Shown: positions 48,018 to 60,422 of the stretch, piece by piece
Numbering within the stretch: the stretch's first letter is position 1
Layout of the letters: every line of letters begins with the position of its first letter
Origin: Sanghuangporus weigelae
Lineage: Eukaryota > Basidiomycota > Agaricomycetes > Hymenochaetales > Hymenochaetaceae
Assembly (NCBI GenBank): GCA_033182465.1
Contig: CP137329.1
Location: forward strand, 1,426,001-1,490,000
Reading direction: 5' to 3'
Length of the DNA: 64,000 bases
Translations under genes and position numbers: made by a program
The notes under the pieces: generated by a model
The model's input: the letters and a program-made list of their open reading frames with translations, nothing else
What the model was told of the DNA's origin: nothing
Databases searched by the model: none

Positions 48018-48770
48018 ATTTCTGTTATTCATACTCTTCCTCTAATAAGATATAGGCTTGTAATTCATACCTGCACAAAAGAACTCGGAAGGCCCCTTTG
48101 CATATTGCTAGCTTCGTTTCATATCTGCGATTACAGTAATTCCATGACGAAGTTGTCAGAAAATTATTTGAGTCGGAGGTTGAATCGGGGCGTACATGAC
48201 ACAATGATATGTCAAGTCCGGTGATCAAGTACAAATAATTGCTTCCATCTCCGACATTCATCGCATTGGCAAACTTGTCCGCTTCGCGCGCATCGTCTTG
48301 TATGCGCGTATATTTGCCATACAACATTTAGATGGATCGCATCTGTCTATCTATTGTGCCTTCTCTTGTCGTATTTGGTTCATGGTCTATCTAGTTTCCC
48401 CAGCGAAGCCGCCGGAAGAATAAAGTCGGCACTCGGAACGCAGAGCCGATCGACTTCAAATATTGGGGTTTGCGAGATTTACGCAGACTTTAAACCATGC
48501 CTTTGGCTTAGACGTTCGAGTCTTTCGGGTCGTAGGTCTGGTGCTTTCAATCAAACGGACAGTGATCAATTCTTACTGAGGTGTCCGGGCATGAATTATC
48601 TCAAAAAGGTTGTGACCGATCAGTGCTGACTTTATCGGCCGCATTGCAGTGTGCTCGAGCCACAGCGTTTGAGGGAATGGGGGGTCGTGGCATGCGTGGC
48701 TACCAAGCATCACACCCGGCCGTTTCATCATTTCAAGTGCATGTGGTCCGCTACACCCCAAGCTTTGGTC
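48018..48770. other. Intergenic region D5-D6
   Basis: No gene is supported. It holds the upstream repeat (GGAGGTTGAATCGGGGC near 48175) and the conserved block CATTGGCAAACTTGTCCGCT (from 48264). Confidence 0.45.
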
Positions 48771-48778
48771 TATTTAAG
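48771..48778 (+). promoter_or_regulatory. TATA-like box of D6
   Basis: TATTTAAG followed by ACGGCGACGAG lies 125 bp before the D6 ATG. Confidence 0.5.
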
Positions 48779-48895
48779 ACGGCGACGAGTGGGACTTGTT
48801 GCAAATCCCCCGTTATTGGCCCCTTCTCGCAGTCCTATTCTCTCTTTCTTGCTCTGGTGTCGTGTTTCGTATGATCGCGTCGAGAATGCTGGATC

Positions 48896-50392
48896 ATGTC
48901 CTCTGTTGACATCATATCTGGATCGCACTTGGCTATCACTGTAAGACTTTTATTCTCCCGTAGATTCCTTTTCGTTCTGATCCGTCCGCTTGACTAGTGG
49001 GGCTGCTTCTTTCTTGCACTTCCGTTGGTTCTTCGACACTGTCTAGGATATACCGAGCTAACCGGACATATTTTAGAATCACTTCAGTGTAAGCATTATT
49101 CTTAGCAAAGAGGGAACTTTCCTGATGGTAATGCTTACAGATTATGGGGTATCGGTTGCCTTCAGTTGTATTTATACTATGAGGTAAGTAATTCAGCATT
49201 GGATGTTTTCGTGCATTTGACGCTTATAATTGCTTAGAAATACTGGGAGACGGACCAGCGTTGGTTTAAATTGTACATCCTTATCGTCTGGGTACTTGAT
49301 ACAGTACATCAAGTCTTCGTCGTAGTGTTCGAATATGTTTACTTCGTGAAGGCAATCATAGACCCTGGATCACGAAATATCTTACGAGAGTAGGGACTGT
49401 CTTCCTTCGTTGTTCTTTTCCTTTGAGACAGTTAGACTGACATGTTTTCCCGAATATGCAGGACTCTGTTTTATATCATACCCTTTACTGCTATTATCGA
49501 TTCAATGATACAAATAATTCTCGTACGCCGTGTTTGGTATTGTGAGTAAACAATCGCTTTCCCTTGGCTTATTCTAACTGCAATGTCCTCAAAGTAAGTG
49601 ACAGGAATCGTGTAATATGCGGTTTCTTGAGCACGGCAGTTCTGGCACAGTTTGTGACGACTATGGCTCGTTTCTTCAAAGTATACAATTTTACCGAAAT
49701 CACGCAGATATATACGGCCTTATACTTAGAGCTCGCATTCACCTGCGTCGCAGCATTCACTGAAGCATCGATCGCTGCTGTGTTGGTCTGGTCATTGTGG
49801 AAGGCTCGTTCCGGACTTCCTTCGTCATATTCGCTTGTCAACCGCCTCGTCACGTATATTATGGGATCGAGTTCCGTGACCGTCCTATGCATGGTAACTG
49901 CTATGATTTCCGCCATCGTTGCACCGCATTCTTTCATTTACATGATGATTGATATAGTCATTCCAAAGTGTCAGTCCCCTCTTATTTGCATGACTAGACG
50001 CACGTTTATTGATACCAGCATTTTTCAGTGTATTTCAACTGCATGCTCACCTCGTTCGTCCTCCATATCGTTCGTTTCTTTACCGAGAATTCTGATAGTA
50101 ATGTAGGTTAAACGTCCGATCAAGTCTCCGTGAGGATCTCGCTGCCCGTGAAGGCGAGATAAGCCTTCACTTTACCGATCCCTGCGCTAGTTCGGATGGA
50201 CAGTCAAATACTACTTCTTCGCATGTTTCTTCAAAGGTCTGTAGCCCTATCAACGCCTCTGAGGCGATCAAGTGTTGATTTTCATGCATTCAGGCTCCAG
50301 CCCCGGTGTCTGCTGAGCGCCGGACTGATATAGGCGTTGAGGTTGCTTCCGATGAACCTGCTGTGAACATCACTCTAGAACGACCTGCATAA
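48896..50392 (+). CDS. DUF6534-type 7-TM membrane protein D6
   Basis: Exons: 48896-48940, 48998-49023 (26 nt), 49077-49088 (12 nt), 49141-49183, 49238-49389, 49462-49541, 49595-49969, 50029-50053, 50107-50236, 50294-50392; 328 residues with consistent phases. It starts MSSVDIISGS, has TM1 across exons 2-4 (WGCFFLALP), KYWETDQRWFKLYILIVW, FYIIPFTAIIDSMIQ, and the large exon with SDRNRVICGFLSTAVLAQF and SYSLVNRLVTYIMGSSSVT. The C-terminal tail is hydrophilic and ends early compared with D5. It is the last plus-strand member of the tandem array and looks intact. Confidence 0.83.
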
Positions 50393-51899
50393 ATATCACT
50401 TTCTCGACTTAAGAGAACCAGGTTGAAGAAACAAGAAGTCGAGCGAAGGGAAGCTGACAAACGATGTGATCAATTGCTTCCAATGTTAGACGTCTCCGAT
50501 GGAGGGTTCAGAATCGCTTCAGGCAGAAACTCACGTAAATTGCTACATGATCGTTCAAACGTATGTTCAGGCCCCAGAGAAAGAGACCCATAGAAAGGAC
50601 AAAATACGCAAAACCGATCTTCCAGCGTCCACAAGTGAGATACAGAAAAGCACAGCCTCTATACTGCATTCTTCATAAGCAAGCACAGGGATGGCGACGA
50701 ATAATTGTCCTAGTCGACGGAATGATGCGTCCTTCATTCTATTGCACCGCAAACAAACTTCGATCGTGATCGGTCGAGGCGGTCGGTTCTGTCACGGACA
50801 ATATCAATACTAGCGCTGATAAAGCCGCTTTGAAATAGTTCCTGTTGGACAACCGTCTGAGTTAAGTTTGGGCCGGAGGTGCGCCATTTTTTCTCGTCGC
50901 AGACCAGACTGATCGAGTTTTGACGTTCGTTCATACTCATACTGAACGGATACTGCACACACAGCTTGAGATCGCGACAAGATAAGAAGGTAGTTTGAAG
51001 GTGCAATCCGAATGTAACGTCACAGGACCCAGTCGGAAATCATTGCAACAACTACGATATGGGCGATGATTTGCCCGCATCCCTCCACGGATAGAAACGG
51101 GCCTAGTAAATGGCGTTGACAACAGACCCGGCTATAAATATTATCGGACAAATAGAGCGGAGATGACGACCAAGTGATTAGTCGTGAGACTGCAAAATCA
51201 AATACCTACATCTGTCGGTTTCGTTCATAGACCAGAAGCCAAGGCGATAGATGATGTACTGTACTTGCTGGAGGAATTGAGGAGAGACGAGCAGAATTGA
51301 AGTCTCGAGCGAGAGCACCACATTCCGTCATTAAACACGTGATCGCCCGTGGTCCATTCCATCTATTCACAGTAAGAAAAAGAGGAATAAATTCTTGTGT
51401 TCTGATAACGCCCGCCCGCATCACGCCGAGCCCCCCTTTGAACAATCAATCCGTGCAGCTGCGCGTAACGCGGGCGCATTGACAGCGGAACGGTGAGACG
51501 CGGCCGACTGGGGTAAGAACAGTAAGAACTAAGAAGCTGCTACCATCCGAATTACACGCTTGGAGGAGGCAGTGTACGATCAAACGGGCACCGGCCATCA
51601 CAAATACTTATCTAAGAATTACTTGTCCGTCCTCTCCTTCTTCCCGTTCCCCAATTACGCGGTCTGGTAAGTGAACACGACGAATAGGACGACGAGCGAG
51701 AGAGACGAGCATTGCTTCCAGCGACACCTTTTGAGAAGGCCAAGATAGCGGAACCATAACGGGCATCCTCAGGCCCGCTCATCGGGATTATCAAATTTCC
51801 TCTATTTCTCATCCGAAAGGGTCTGCGGCAGCTTTCCCAGCTCTCTTATCTCTTCCTTCTCCTCTTTCTCATCGCCCACTGCTCGCGTTCGTCCCCCTC
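50393..51899. other. Intergenic region between D6 and the membrane-protein gene
   Basis: No gene is supported; short open frames (50563-50769, 51297-51482) lack coding character. The last 60 bp before the next ATG are pyrimidine-rich (TCTTCCTTCTCCTCTTTCTC, from 51851), a common feature of fungal promoters. Confidence 0.45.
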
Positions 51900-54595
51900 A
51901 TGCTCGAGTTGACGGCTGGACGACGGCTGCGACTGCGACAATGGTGGTGGGCAAGCGTGGGAATACAGCTTGCACTTACGAATCTTGCTGATGCGGCGCC
52001 GGCCACTCTCCATCCGCGCCAGAGTGATCACCAGCAGGCGAGCTCGAATCGTAATGATGATACCGACGGGGATGGAAACGACATCTCTCCTAAAGTCTGG
52101 GTGAGTCCTAGTCGACATTTCACTCTTCTCTCGTTCGGGTCGGCGGTGTCGGCCTTTTGCCCAGTAAAAATATGACGTAGCGGGATGGTGCTTCATTAAG
52201 GTGTTCCGGCCTGCGATGTGATGGTTTTGGTCTTGGCGGGACTGAGTGTGCTGCACATAAGTCTAGTGCACAGTGTTCGGCTACCACCGATGTCCTTCTC
52301 CTTTTCATGGGCCTTGGTCCGAACACATCTCAATCAATTCCGCCGTCAAAGGAGATACATTTCAAGATGCCTCATCACTGGGATTTCTAGGTGCACAAGC
52401 CATTTGAGGGCTTTCAGGAATATTTTATGTGCTTTGATTCACATTTTCTATCATGCTTATATTTTTCTTTTACTGACCCGATTTATTCGGGCTTGATTTA
52501 GGCCCCCGCAGTGGCGGTAGTACTCTTTATTCTCGGAGGATTCTTCTTCGTCTATACCCGCACGAGTATTTTAACGCGTCTGCGTCAAGCCGCAACGCGC
52601 GCGGCTCGGTCGGCCAGCAGGCCAGGTACACCGGCGAACTTCACGGGGACCAGTACAAGAGAAGTCACGGCTGCGCAGCTCACTGGTGCCGGAGGGAATG
52701 CCAGAAATAACAACAATAACTCCAATACCAGCCGCAATAATGGAGGGAGAACGAACCTCCGTGCGGGTCGTAGAAACCGTCGCACGCCAAGTCAAATGAG
52801 TACACATTCGCTCCCGGTGTATATGAAAGAACCAGGCGATCAGGAGCTGGTGATTTTCAGAGGACCGGATGAGATGGACGTTGCTGTGGATGTGAGCATC
52901 GCAGAAGCGAGGGAATCGGAAGACCGCGAGGATCGTGAGGACGATGATGGGCGGGACTCAGCCTCACTGAGAAGACAAGAGTCGCGTGCGAGTGTACTCG
53001 TACTTGATTCTACGCCAGCAGTGCCGAATCGAGAAAGTGTATTGGGTCCTGAACCGAGACCTGACCAGAGCGCGATGAGTCTTGGGATTAGCGAAGCTGG
53101 TGCCGGGGAGCGAGACCTGGATCCAGATACGTCGACTACACAACTCCTTCCTCAGGCTTCTTCACCGACCCGTCAACGGGAACGAAATGACCCGCGGCGA
53201 GATTCTGGGAACTCCGCGCATAGTGCTTCGGTTCTGATGCGCAGAACGAGTGACATTCCGTCCGAGGCACCACCTGATTATGAATTTGCTGCAGATACGG
53301 TGAATACGAGCGGAACTGAGGATTCTCAAAGAGGGCGAGACTCGACGTCTACTGGCGCGTGTGGGATAGTTCCGCCTGGCCTGAGTAGCACTGATTCTTC
53401 CTCTGGTGTTGGAAATGCGGTGGAGCCTAGGGGATCAAGTTCAAGAGAATCATATCCACCAACTTCCTCCTCACCCGTCCCACCTTCACTATCCTCTGCT
53501 TCAGCTTCTCCTTCACCAACACCTCAACCATCTCGTCTCACAGGAGGAGGACCTGGAGCAGCTCGGCGATCTCGGTTCGTCTCGCACGTTTCACGCATGT
53601 CGCAATTTTTCCATTTGCGTAATGCAAGTAACGCAAATGTGAATGCCGGTGCCGACTCCGCCTTGCCCGAGAATGACACTGCTGCCGGACGTGTTTCAGA
53701 TGTTGCTTCTGGCTCAGTTCCTGCCGCGAGAGCGGACTCGCGCACTTCAAACGTGGTTTCGCTTAACGACCCGTCTGCTTTGTCTCCTTCTCCAGTCCCA
53801 TCTGCGAGCCAACCGCAGCAGCTACCGAGACAGATCCCAGGACAGAGTCACCGTCACTCCAACAGCTCGACATCCATGCTAGCATTCCATCTCCCGCTCC
53901 GTACCCTCTCGCGTCCGAGGTCTTCCAACACCCTTTCCTCAGCCTTCGCAGCGTCCGCCTCACGTTCAAATATCAACTTACACAACACTGCAAATACCTC
54001 CAATCCAAACCAAGCGGACTTGACGTCTCCTTCAACGCTCTCCCTTGGACAATCCATCCTAGCTGGTCAAACAGCCATTTCCGCTCCTCTCCCACATACG
54101 CTCGTGCGGACTGAGATACGCTACCCAGCTGGAGGACCGACACCTGATCAAGTTAAACTCATAAGCTCGAGGGAGGGACTAGGAAAGTTTGGTGTGCCCT
54201 ATGGAGAGAGTGCGGTCGAGTTTGCGAGGAGTAGTCGGTTGGGACTGAGTTTGGATATGAATAATGAGGGGGATCAGCCACCGCCGATGTTTGAGAGCCC
54301 GACTGATGAGCGTGCGGAAGGGGCAGCGTCTAGTTCGAGTAGGGGTCATCGTGCTAGTGTGAGTGGAAGTGGTGGAAGTGCACATGAGGCAGAGCGACAA
54401 CGTAGGAGCGAGGATAGTGATGTACACGAAGGCGAAGGCGACGATCCCGATGCTCTTCCTCCGCCAGCCTCCTCTTCCGACACGAATACTAGCACAAATA
54501 GAGGCAACTCTGGGACGTCAAGTCCTGCGCTGAACCGGAGCTCGGAGAACTTGCACGCGATGGAGACGCGCGTGCTGCTACCTTTGTTCCTGTAA
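51900..54595 (+). CDS. Conserved basidiomycete single-pass membrane protein, Ser-rich (764 aa)
   Basis: Two exons, 51900-52100 and 52502-54595, joined in phase (PKVW|APAVAV) by a 401-bp intron with GTGAGT and TTTAG. Residues about 15-33 form a signal-like segment ending in DAAPA. One clear membrane helix follows at about 70-86 (VAVVLFILGGFFFVYTR), then a basic stop-transfer region and a ~670-residue tail rich in Ser, Asn, Pro and acidic runs, so mostly disordered. Islands that look conserved are MSTHSLPVYMKEPGDQELVI (about 166-185) and, near the C-terminus, LISSREGLGKFGVPYGESAV. I believe this protein type occurs across Agaricomycetes but do not know its role. A membrane-anchored regulatory or scaffold protein is a guess. 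Confidence 0.8.
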
Positions 54596-55458
54596 CGACT
54601 TCAGTGTGTCTTTGCTGATATTCGTGTTTCCGCTACTGCAAACGAGGAAGGAATCGGACTCTGATTTCAGGTTGGATTAGGTGCGCGCTCCATATGGATG
54701 GCTTTACGAACTATACGAAAATCTCTCAAACTCAAGATGTGGGGACTCTGTTGTACAAATATCTATTCTCCATCACTCATACATACGCTCTCACGACTCG
54801 ACCTGTTCCTCCATTTTCCTCGTCTTTCTTCTTCCTCCCTCCCCGGTTTCCCCTTGTTTTGTTTTCCTTGAAGCTTGTGTTTTGTGAGACCCGCTTTCTG
54901 TTTTTAACTAGCTTACGATGACATCCGTAACTGACGTAGTTTCTATCCTTCAATTCACGCGTTGTCTTCCTCTTTTCTCCTTTCTCTGATGTATCCCTCT
55001 TTCACCTTCCACTAAATCCAGAACTTCCTCGTCTTGGTTTGTACGTTTCTGATCGTGTCACGACTTACTGTCACACGTTACGCTCCGCGCCTCTTTTTCA
55101 CTTTGCTTTGATTTGACATTGCATTTTCATTCGCCTTGTACGTTTGCATTTATATACGCTCTATCCCATTTTTGTGTTTATCTTCTGCTTTTCTTGCTTG
55201 ACTCTGTTGCCTTCATATTTGTATATAATCAGTCACTTAGAATGAATTGGGAACCGTCTGGATGGTCTTATGCGTTTTGAATGGATACATGTGCATACCC
55301 GGGTAAGAAGATATACTCCGCTTGGGATCTAGGCATATCCTCTGCTACGAGAAAGCTAAATGTTTCATAGGACACCGATTTTTAATTACTCAAGAGTAGT
55401 TACGGAAAGGATGGCGTTACATTTTTCCCTCCCGGGCTCAAGATTCCGCTTTCTGGAA
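54596..55458. other. Convergent 3' intergenic region
   Basis: It lies between the ends of the plus-strand membrane-protein gene and the minus-strand D7 gene. It is T/C rich and has no ORF of note; both 3' UTRs probably lie here. Confidence 0.5.
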
Positions 55459-56885
55459 TCAAACAGGAGAGGAAGCCGCAGTATCAGATGCCGAGCCGCT
55501 CCCATCGAACTTCTGCAGAGGAAGAAATTCACTGCACTGACAAAACTGTGCATAGGATAGAACGATACCTTTTCTCCGCCGACGTTCGGCTCATCGATGG
55601 CTCCGTTCGTATGAGATATGTGTGTATTGAATCGTATACTCACGTCTGCTTCGACACTCTCGAGCTCCTTCCTGTGATTCGCTCGTTCATTCAATCTAAT
55701 CCAAGAGAAGATCAGCTTTCTAGATAGGAAAGGAAGGCGTGTGACGGACGAAGCGAGCATGCAATTGAAATACACTACGGAAGGACACGTCAGTAATGAG
55801 CCACGTTGATGAGGGATCTGACTTTACATTTTGGGAAGACGAGGTCGACGAGGACATAGATGAAAGAGTCAGGTTTTACTTCAGTTCCGATCAGGGCTAC
55901 GACCGCCCATAGGCTAGTCACCAAACCTGTGCTGATGGTATAGATGACAAGACGCTTCACAACCGTGTCTGTCTTCTTCGTGCCCGAACGGAGTTTCCAC
56001 AACAGGACGATGAGCACGATTGCGATGAATGTATCAGTGAAGAGGACGACGACGTTCAAAGCGCGCTCAGTGTTGAGGATGCCGGGCAACTGTGCAAAAC
56101 TGGTCAAATTGTACATTTGTCCAAAATAGGCTACGTTGAGAGCGAGTTGAGCGAGAGCCGCAATGGACAGGGCACCGATTAGTTTGAGATTTCGCTGGCT
56201 TACTGAACAAATGAATGTAAATGCCAGAAGTAAACCGAAATACTCTGACGCAGCTACTCACGATACCAAGCACGCATGATGAAGATTGACTGGACCATAG
56301 CATCGGTAATCCCGGTAAGCAAGGCCACAAAAAGTAGTAACCTAAAAACAGAAATCAGACATCTCCACGAACCCAAGCTCGGATACAAGCGTGCTTTTGT
56401 GGTTGTGCAAGATACAACAGATTACCAAACTCTTTCACAAAGTACATATACAGCGAGTCAACAAGGATGACTTGGTGCGCTGTGTCGATTGTCCATATCG
56501 CAAAGATATACATGGTGAGCCAGCGTTTGTCGGTTTTTGCAAATCTCTGAACATCATGACGTGTCAAAACATCGTCCCGAAATAACAAGGACGAATACTC
56601 ACATCGTAATATTGGTACAGTTGAAGACAGCCCACACCCCATAGTCTAGAAGAAAGTTGAGTTTATGTAAAGACTCTGTCGAAAAACTTACGCTGTCGAA
56701 AAGCTAGAATGTTGAGGACGTCAGTACTACCTCCCATGAGCATAGTGAGAAAAGGACGAACATCCCAGCAAGAAACAGACATCCAAACTGCGCCGATTCG
56801 AGTCAGTCCAGTAGATAGAAACTGAGATTCTAGGACGCACCGTACTATCCAGAGCTGGTAGAGTAAAAGCACGAGCAAGCACCAT
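55459..56885 (-). CDS. DUF6534-type 7-TM membrane protein D7
   Basis: Exons from the 5' end: 56841-56885, 56762-56787 (26 nt), 56692-56703 (12 nt), 56603-56645, 56395-56546, 56262-56341, 55828-56202, 55750-55774, 55569-55695, 55459-55512; 312 residues. Exon lengths equal those of the tandem copies, although the protein is far more diverged: FGCLFLAGM, LTMYIFAIWTIDTAHQVI, LSQRNLKLIGALSIAALAQL, VVLFTDTFIAIVLIVLLWKL, STGLVTSLWAVVALIG. The fifth intron appears to start with GC (GCACGC). The last exon was placed to keep phase after GGEK; a different acceptor phase would give another tail. It lies inverted to D1-D6. Confidence 0.8.
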
Positions 56886-57865
56886 GTCGGGAGGTTAATT
56901 GTACGGTGTCTACAAGAAAAGACGCTGGCTTGAACGAAGGGATGGGGGTCAAAAGTTGTTCTCGGAGTATCCTAGCCATCTTCGATTAAATATGCAAAGA
57001 CGACCAATTTCCTGAGAGCTCCAGACCAGCGAAGTCCTTTACTTGACAGATGTCGTGAGGGGGATCTCGGAAACAGGTCCATTAGATCCACCTATTCCTC
57101 CAGAAGAGAGCTACACCATTTGCAAATCACCGGAACTTTTCGACGATGGGATCCACAGAAGCGATTTTGGCAAAGTCGGGCGCACATCATTCAAACTGAT
57201 TGAATTGGCAAGTCCTAGCTTTGATGTTCAAAATTAAGGGATCGCTGGGAAGCTGACTGGGAAACTGAAATTCGAAAAAGAGACGTTTCCACGGTCTCCT
57301 GACAAGCTGACTAACGTAAGCAATCTTGCCGCGGCTTTTTCATTTCAATTGTAAACTAAAGTAAACAAACGTTTGAGAAGATCTTATGAGAACTCGCGGG
57401 AATCTAAGACGAACCCAAGAGAGTATTATCTTCCCTTGTCGACTGGCCGTAGGGCACTCTTCAGTAGCTTCAATGTGGCCATTGTCATCAGTCGTCTTTG
57501 GTGGCGCCAGTTGCTCGGCAGACAGGCATTCTGACATTATTTTTGACTCAGATCAGAATTGCATCAACGGAAACCCTGTCTCGACCGATTCTTCCGAGAT
57601 CCTTGCCTAATCTTCGAACTCGAACGGTTATTTTCAATCTCTTGGGCTTCTGAGGACAGTCCGGCTAGCATAATGATGGAGATCCGACCGTCAAACGATG
57701 AGACGCATACGGACGGCACCTTGCCGTAATACTGAACAAGATAACAGATGTAAATCACTTGTTATATCGTTATATTGCCTCGAAGTATTCGTGGAAGATC
57801 ATAACTGTAAGAGCAACGCCACATTAAACCGTAACCTCTATGCTAAAATGTCAGTTACATCTTCT
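56886..57865. other. Intergenic region D7-D8
   Basis: It holds the D7 upstream region and the D8 3' region. No gene is supported; the open frames at 57043-57237 and 57386-57610 have no start context, homology or splice pattern. Confidence 0.45.
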
Positions 57866-59456
57866 TCATCGCTCAAGGGAGCGAATCTCTGGTTCCGATT
57901 TCTGTAGGATCCATTTCAGTATAGACGCTGTTTCTCTGTCCGACATGAAATAAACGACTTCTGTCGCTGACGAGTAACAAGCCCTTACCATTTGCTGATC
58001 AGGTTCTGAATGGATATCGATACCAATGTCAATGTCAATCCGGCAATCGGTCGCCCTTGGACTCGGAAGAGAACCCTTTAAATTGATATGGTTTGGCAAT
58101 ACCTCCTGAATAATCATGGGACGACAGAACTTACTACTTGGGAGTTCTCCGCTGTCACTGAGTGGGAAGCTTCAATGGACGATGGATCAGTGAAATGGAT
58201 GCTTGTGCATCCCGCGTCTCCCTCAAGTCTCTTCCGAAGACCGATACGAGCGTTTAGACTAGAAGTCGAGTTCAACAATCACGAATGTCAAACAGGAAAA
58301 GAAGTAGAAAAACGCACGAAGCTAGCAGACAATTCAAGTATACTAAGGAAAAGAATTTAAGTGAATTATCCAGAGCAATGACTGAAATAACTCACGCTTA
58401 GGGAGAACGAGATCAGAGAACATGTAAATCAAGGATTCTGGTAATAATTCTGAACCGATAAAGGCCGCCACTCCTACTACGCTAGTGACTAATCCAGTTC
58501 CGAATGAGTATAAGATAAGGCGATTGATGACAGACTCTGTTCTCTTCAAATCCGGGCGGCGCTCTTTCCACAATGTGTACACCAGCACCACAGCTATAAA
58601 TGTGTCCGTGATGACCCATGCAGCATTCATGGCTCGTTCCGTACGGACAGTAGCAAAAAGTTGCGGTACGTATCTGAAGCCAACAGCTTGGCCAGCGTAG
58701 GCCAGTGTAACGCCAAGTTGGCCTAGAACGGCAATGATTAGAGCTCCAGTTAGTATGCGGTTTTCGTTGCTTACTGCGAAACAACAAGGCTCAGAAATAC
58801 GCAAGGAGGATGTCATCTTTCTAGACTCACATTTCCATGCACGTAAGATGAATATGCACTGCACCATGGCATCAATAATAGCTGCACCCATCCCCATGTA
58901 AATGATCACTCTGAGTAGGCGTCAGGTCATCTATCGAGATTAACAGTTGGGAGCACATACTTGTCAATGTGTATGAGATATAGGATGTTCCCGTAGTTGG
59001 TGATCAAGCACTTGTACATTGATTCGATAAAAAATCCTTGATGAACGGTATCCAGGATCCAGATAGCTGAAGTATATGGCTTGATCCAACGCTTGTCTTC
59101 GTCGATCCTTGAGTTCTAGGCGCTATTGTGAGTATAGCTCTACAACTCAGGTTCGTAAATTTTACCTCATAGTAATAGTATAGCTGGATGCACCCCATTC
59201 CCCATAGACTTGTCAGGAAGACAGTCTGGAGTCAGTATGTGACGGGATATTAAAGAGCTAAACGGATTCATACCACGTTGAAAAGCTAAAGATGTTGGTT
59301 AGTCCGAGATATCGATGAACATGGAACATACATACATTCCTGCTAGAAAAAAGACGCCTAACTAACACATCCTGTGAGATCTCATCGCATGTACAGCAGA
59401 GAGTAAGATAGACTCACTGTGCTATCCAAGGAGAATAGAGAGCTAAACGTTGCCAT
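57866..59456 (-). CDS. DUF6534-type 7-TM membrane protein D8
   Basis: Exons from the 5' end: 59418-59456, 59336-59361 (26 nt), 59274-59285 (12 nt), 59166-59208, 58961-59115, 58831-58910, 58396-58773, 58318-58342, 58135-58258, 57866-58105; about 373 residues. Motifs: LGVFFLAGM at TM1, LWGMGCIQLYYYYE, AIWILDTVHQGFFIESMYK, SNENRILTGALIIAVLGQLG, VITDTFIAVVLVYTLW, SFGTGLVTSVVGVAAFIGS. Exons 5 and 7 are each one codon longer than in the others. The exon-4 acceptor is AAG. The last exon is read to its first stop; a GTAAGG after DQQM could begin a further intron, so the C-terminus is uncertain. Confidence 0.78.
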
Positions 59457-60422
59457 TCCGTTTGCCTTTTGCCTGCAAAAGATGGATTTCTAGGGACGGA
59501 ATGAATTGGGTCAGACTTGGACTTGAATTGACTTCAGGAGGCTTTCTTTTATTTCTCGACTCTCCGCCGCATTTGTCAGAATCTCGCCAGCTGTGCAGTA
59601 TGAAGAAAAAGACGCGAAGTATTCGTACAGAAACGGGGAGGAGAACAAGGACGGTCGTCATGTTGCCGTTTGCCGTGCGTCAGAGTTTGCGCTCGGACAT
59701 CGAGGGAAAAAAATGGGTGCTCAGTTCTCCCGACACTTCCAGTCCGTATGGAGGGATCTGTAAACCGCAGTTAGGTAGATCGTTCCGAAAAGAAAGCCTG
59801 ATGTATAATTTGGCGCCTTACTGACCTACAGCATGCCGCCCTGTCCAGTAAAAGGCCTATTTTTCCGGAGAGATAGGGATTTTAAGGTAATTATCATCAA
59901 GGAAAACCATGAAACCGTCAGAATCTATAATAGAACCCGAGGATACACTTCAGGTCACGGATGCACACGCGACTCTGTTTTGACCAAATCGAAGAGTCGA
60001 GTTACGAGAGCCCGAGAGTCCTGATTTTGTTTCGGCTTTCGGTTCGTCAGCAAAAACAAGTTTTCAGAGTAGTTTTCTATCAAGAAATCCATCCAGAGAT
60101 CAGGTCATCGCTTTGGCTCGAACAGGAGTTCTGAGCTCAGTATTTGACGCCTTCGCAATTGACTTGCTACCTCAATGACTCACTCACGAGGCACGTCAAT
60201 TGACGCAGCTTTAAACAGACGCAAGCAATGCCAGTGTATAGAAGAACGTAATTTGAGATTGAGACTCAGTCTTGAGATGAGATACAAACGAGCGAAGATT
60301 AGAACAGATAGTTACATAATGTAATCGCACGGTTGCAGTCCGGGAATTTACTACTCACTACTACTCGACATAAATAACTCGCAATGTATCATCAAAAGCC
60401 ACTTCCATCAGATCTTCACTTA
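59457..60422. other. Intergenic region between D8 and the P450 gene
   Basis: It is the D8 promoter side and the P450 3' side. A 124-codon plus-strand open frame at 59450-59824 overlaps the D8 start and has no homology I recognise, so it is left out as a gene. Confidence 0.45.

Noticed and set aside
59450-59824. 124-codon plus-strand open frame upstream of D8
   Set aside because: It overlaps the D8 start, has no homology or coding bias, and no intron pattern.
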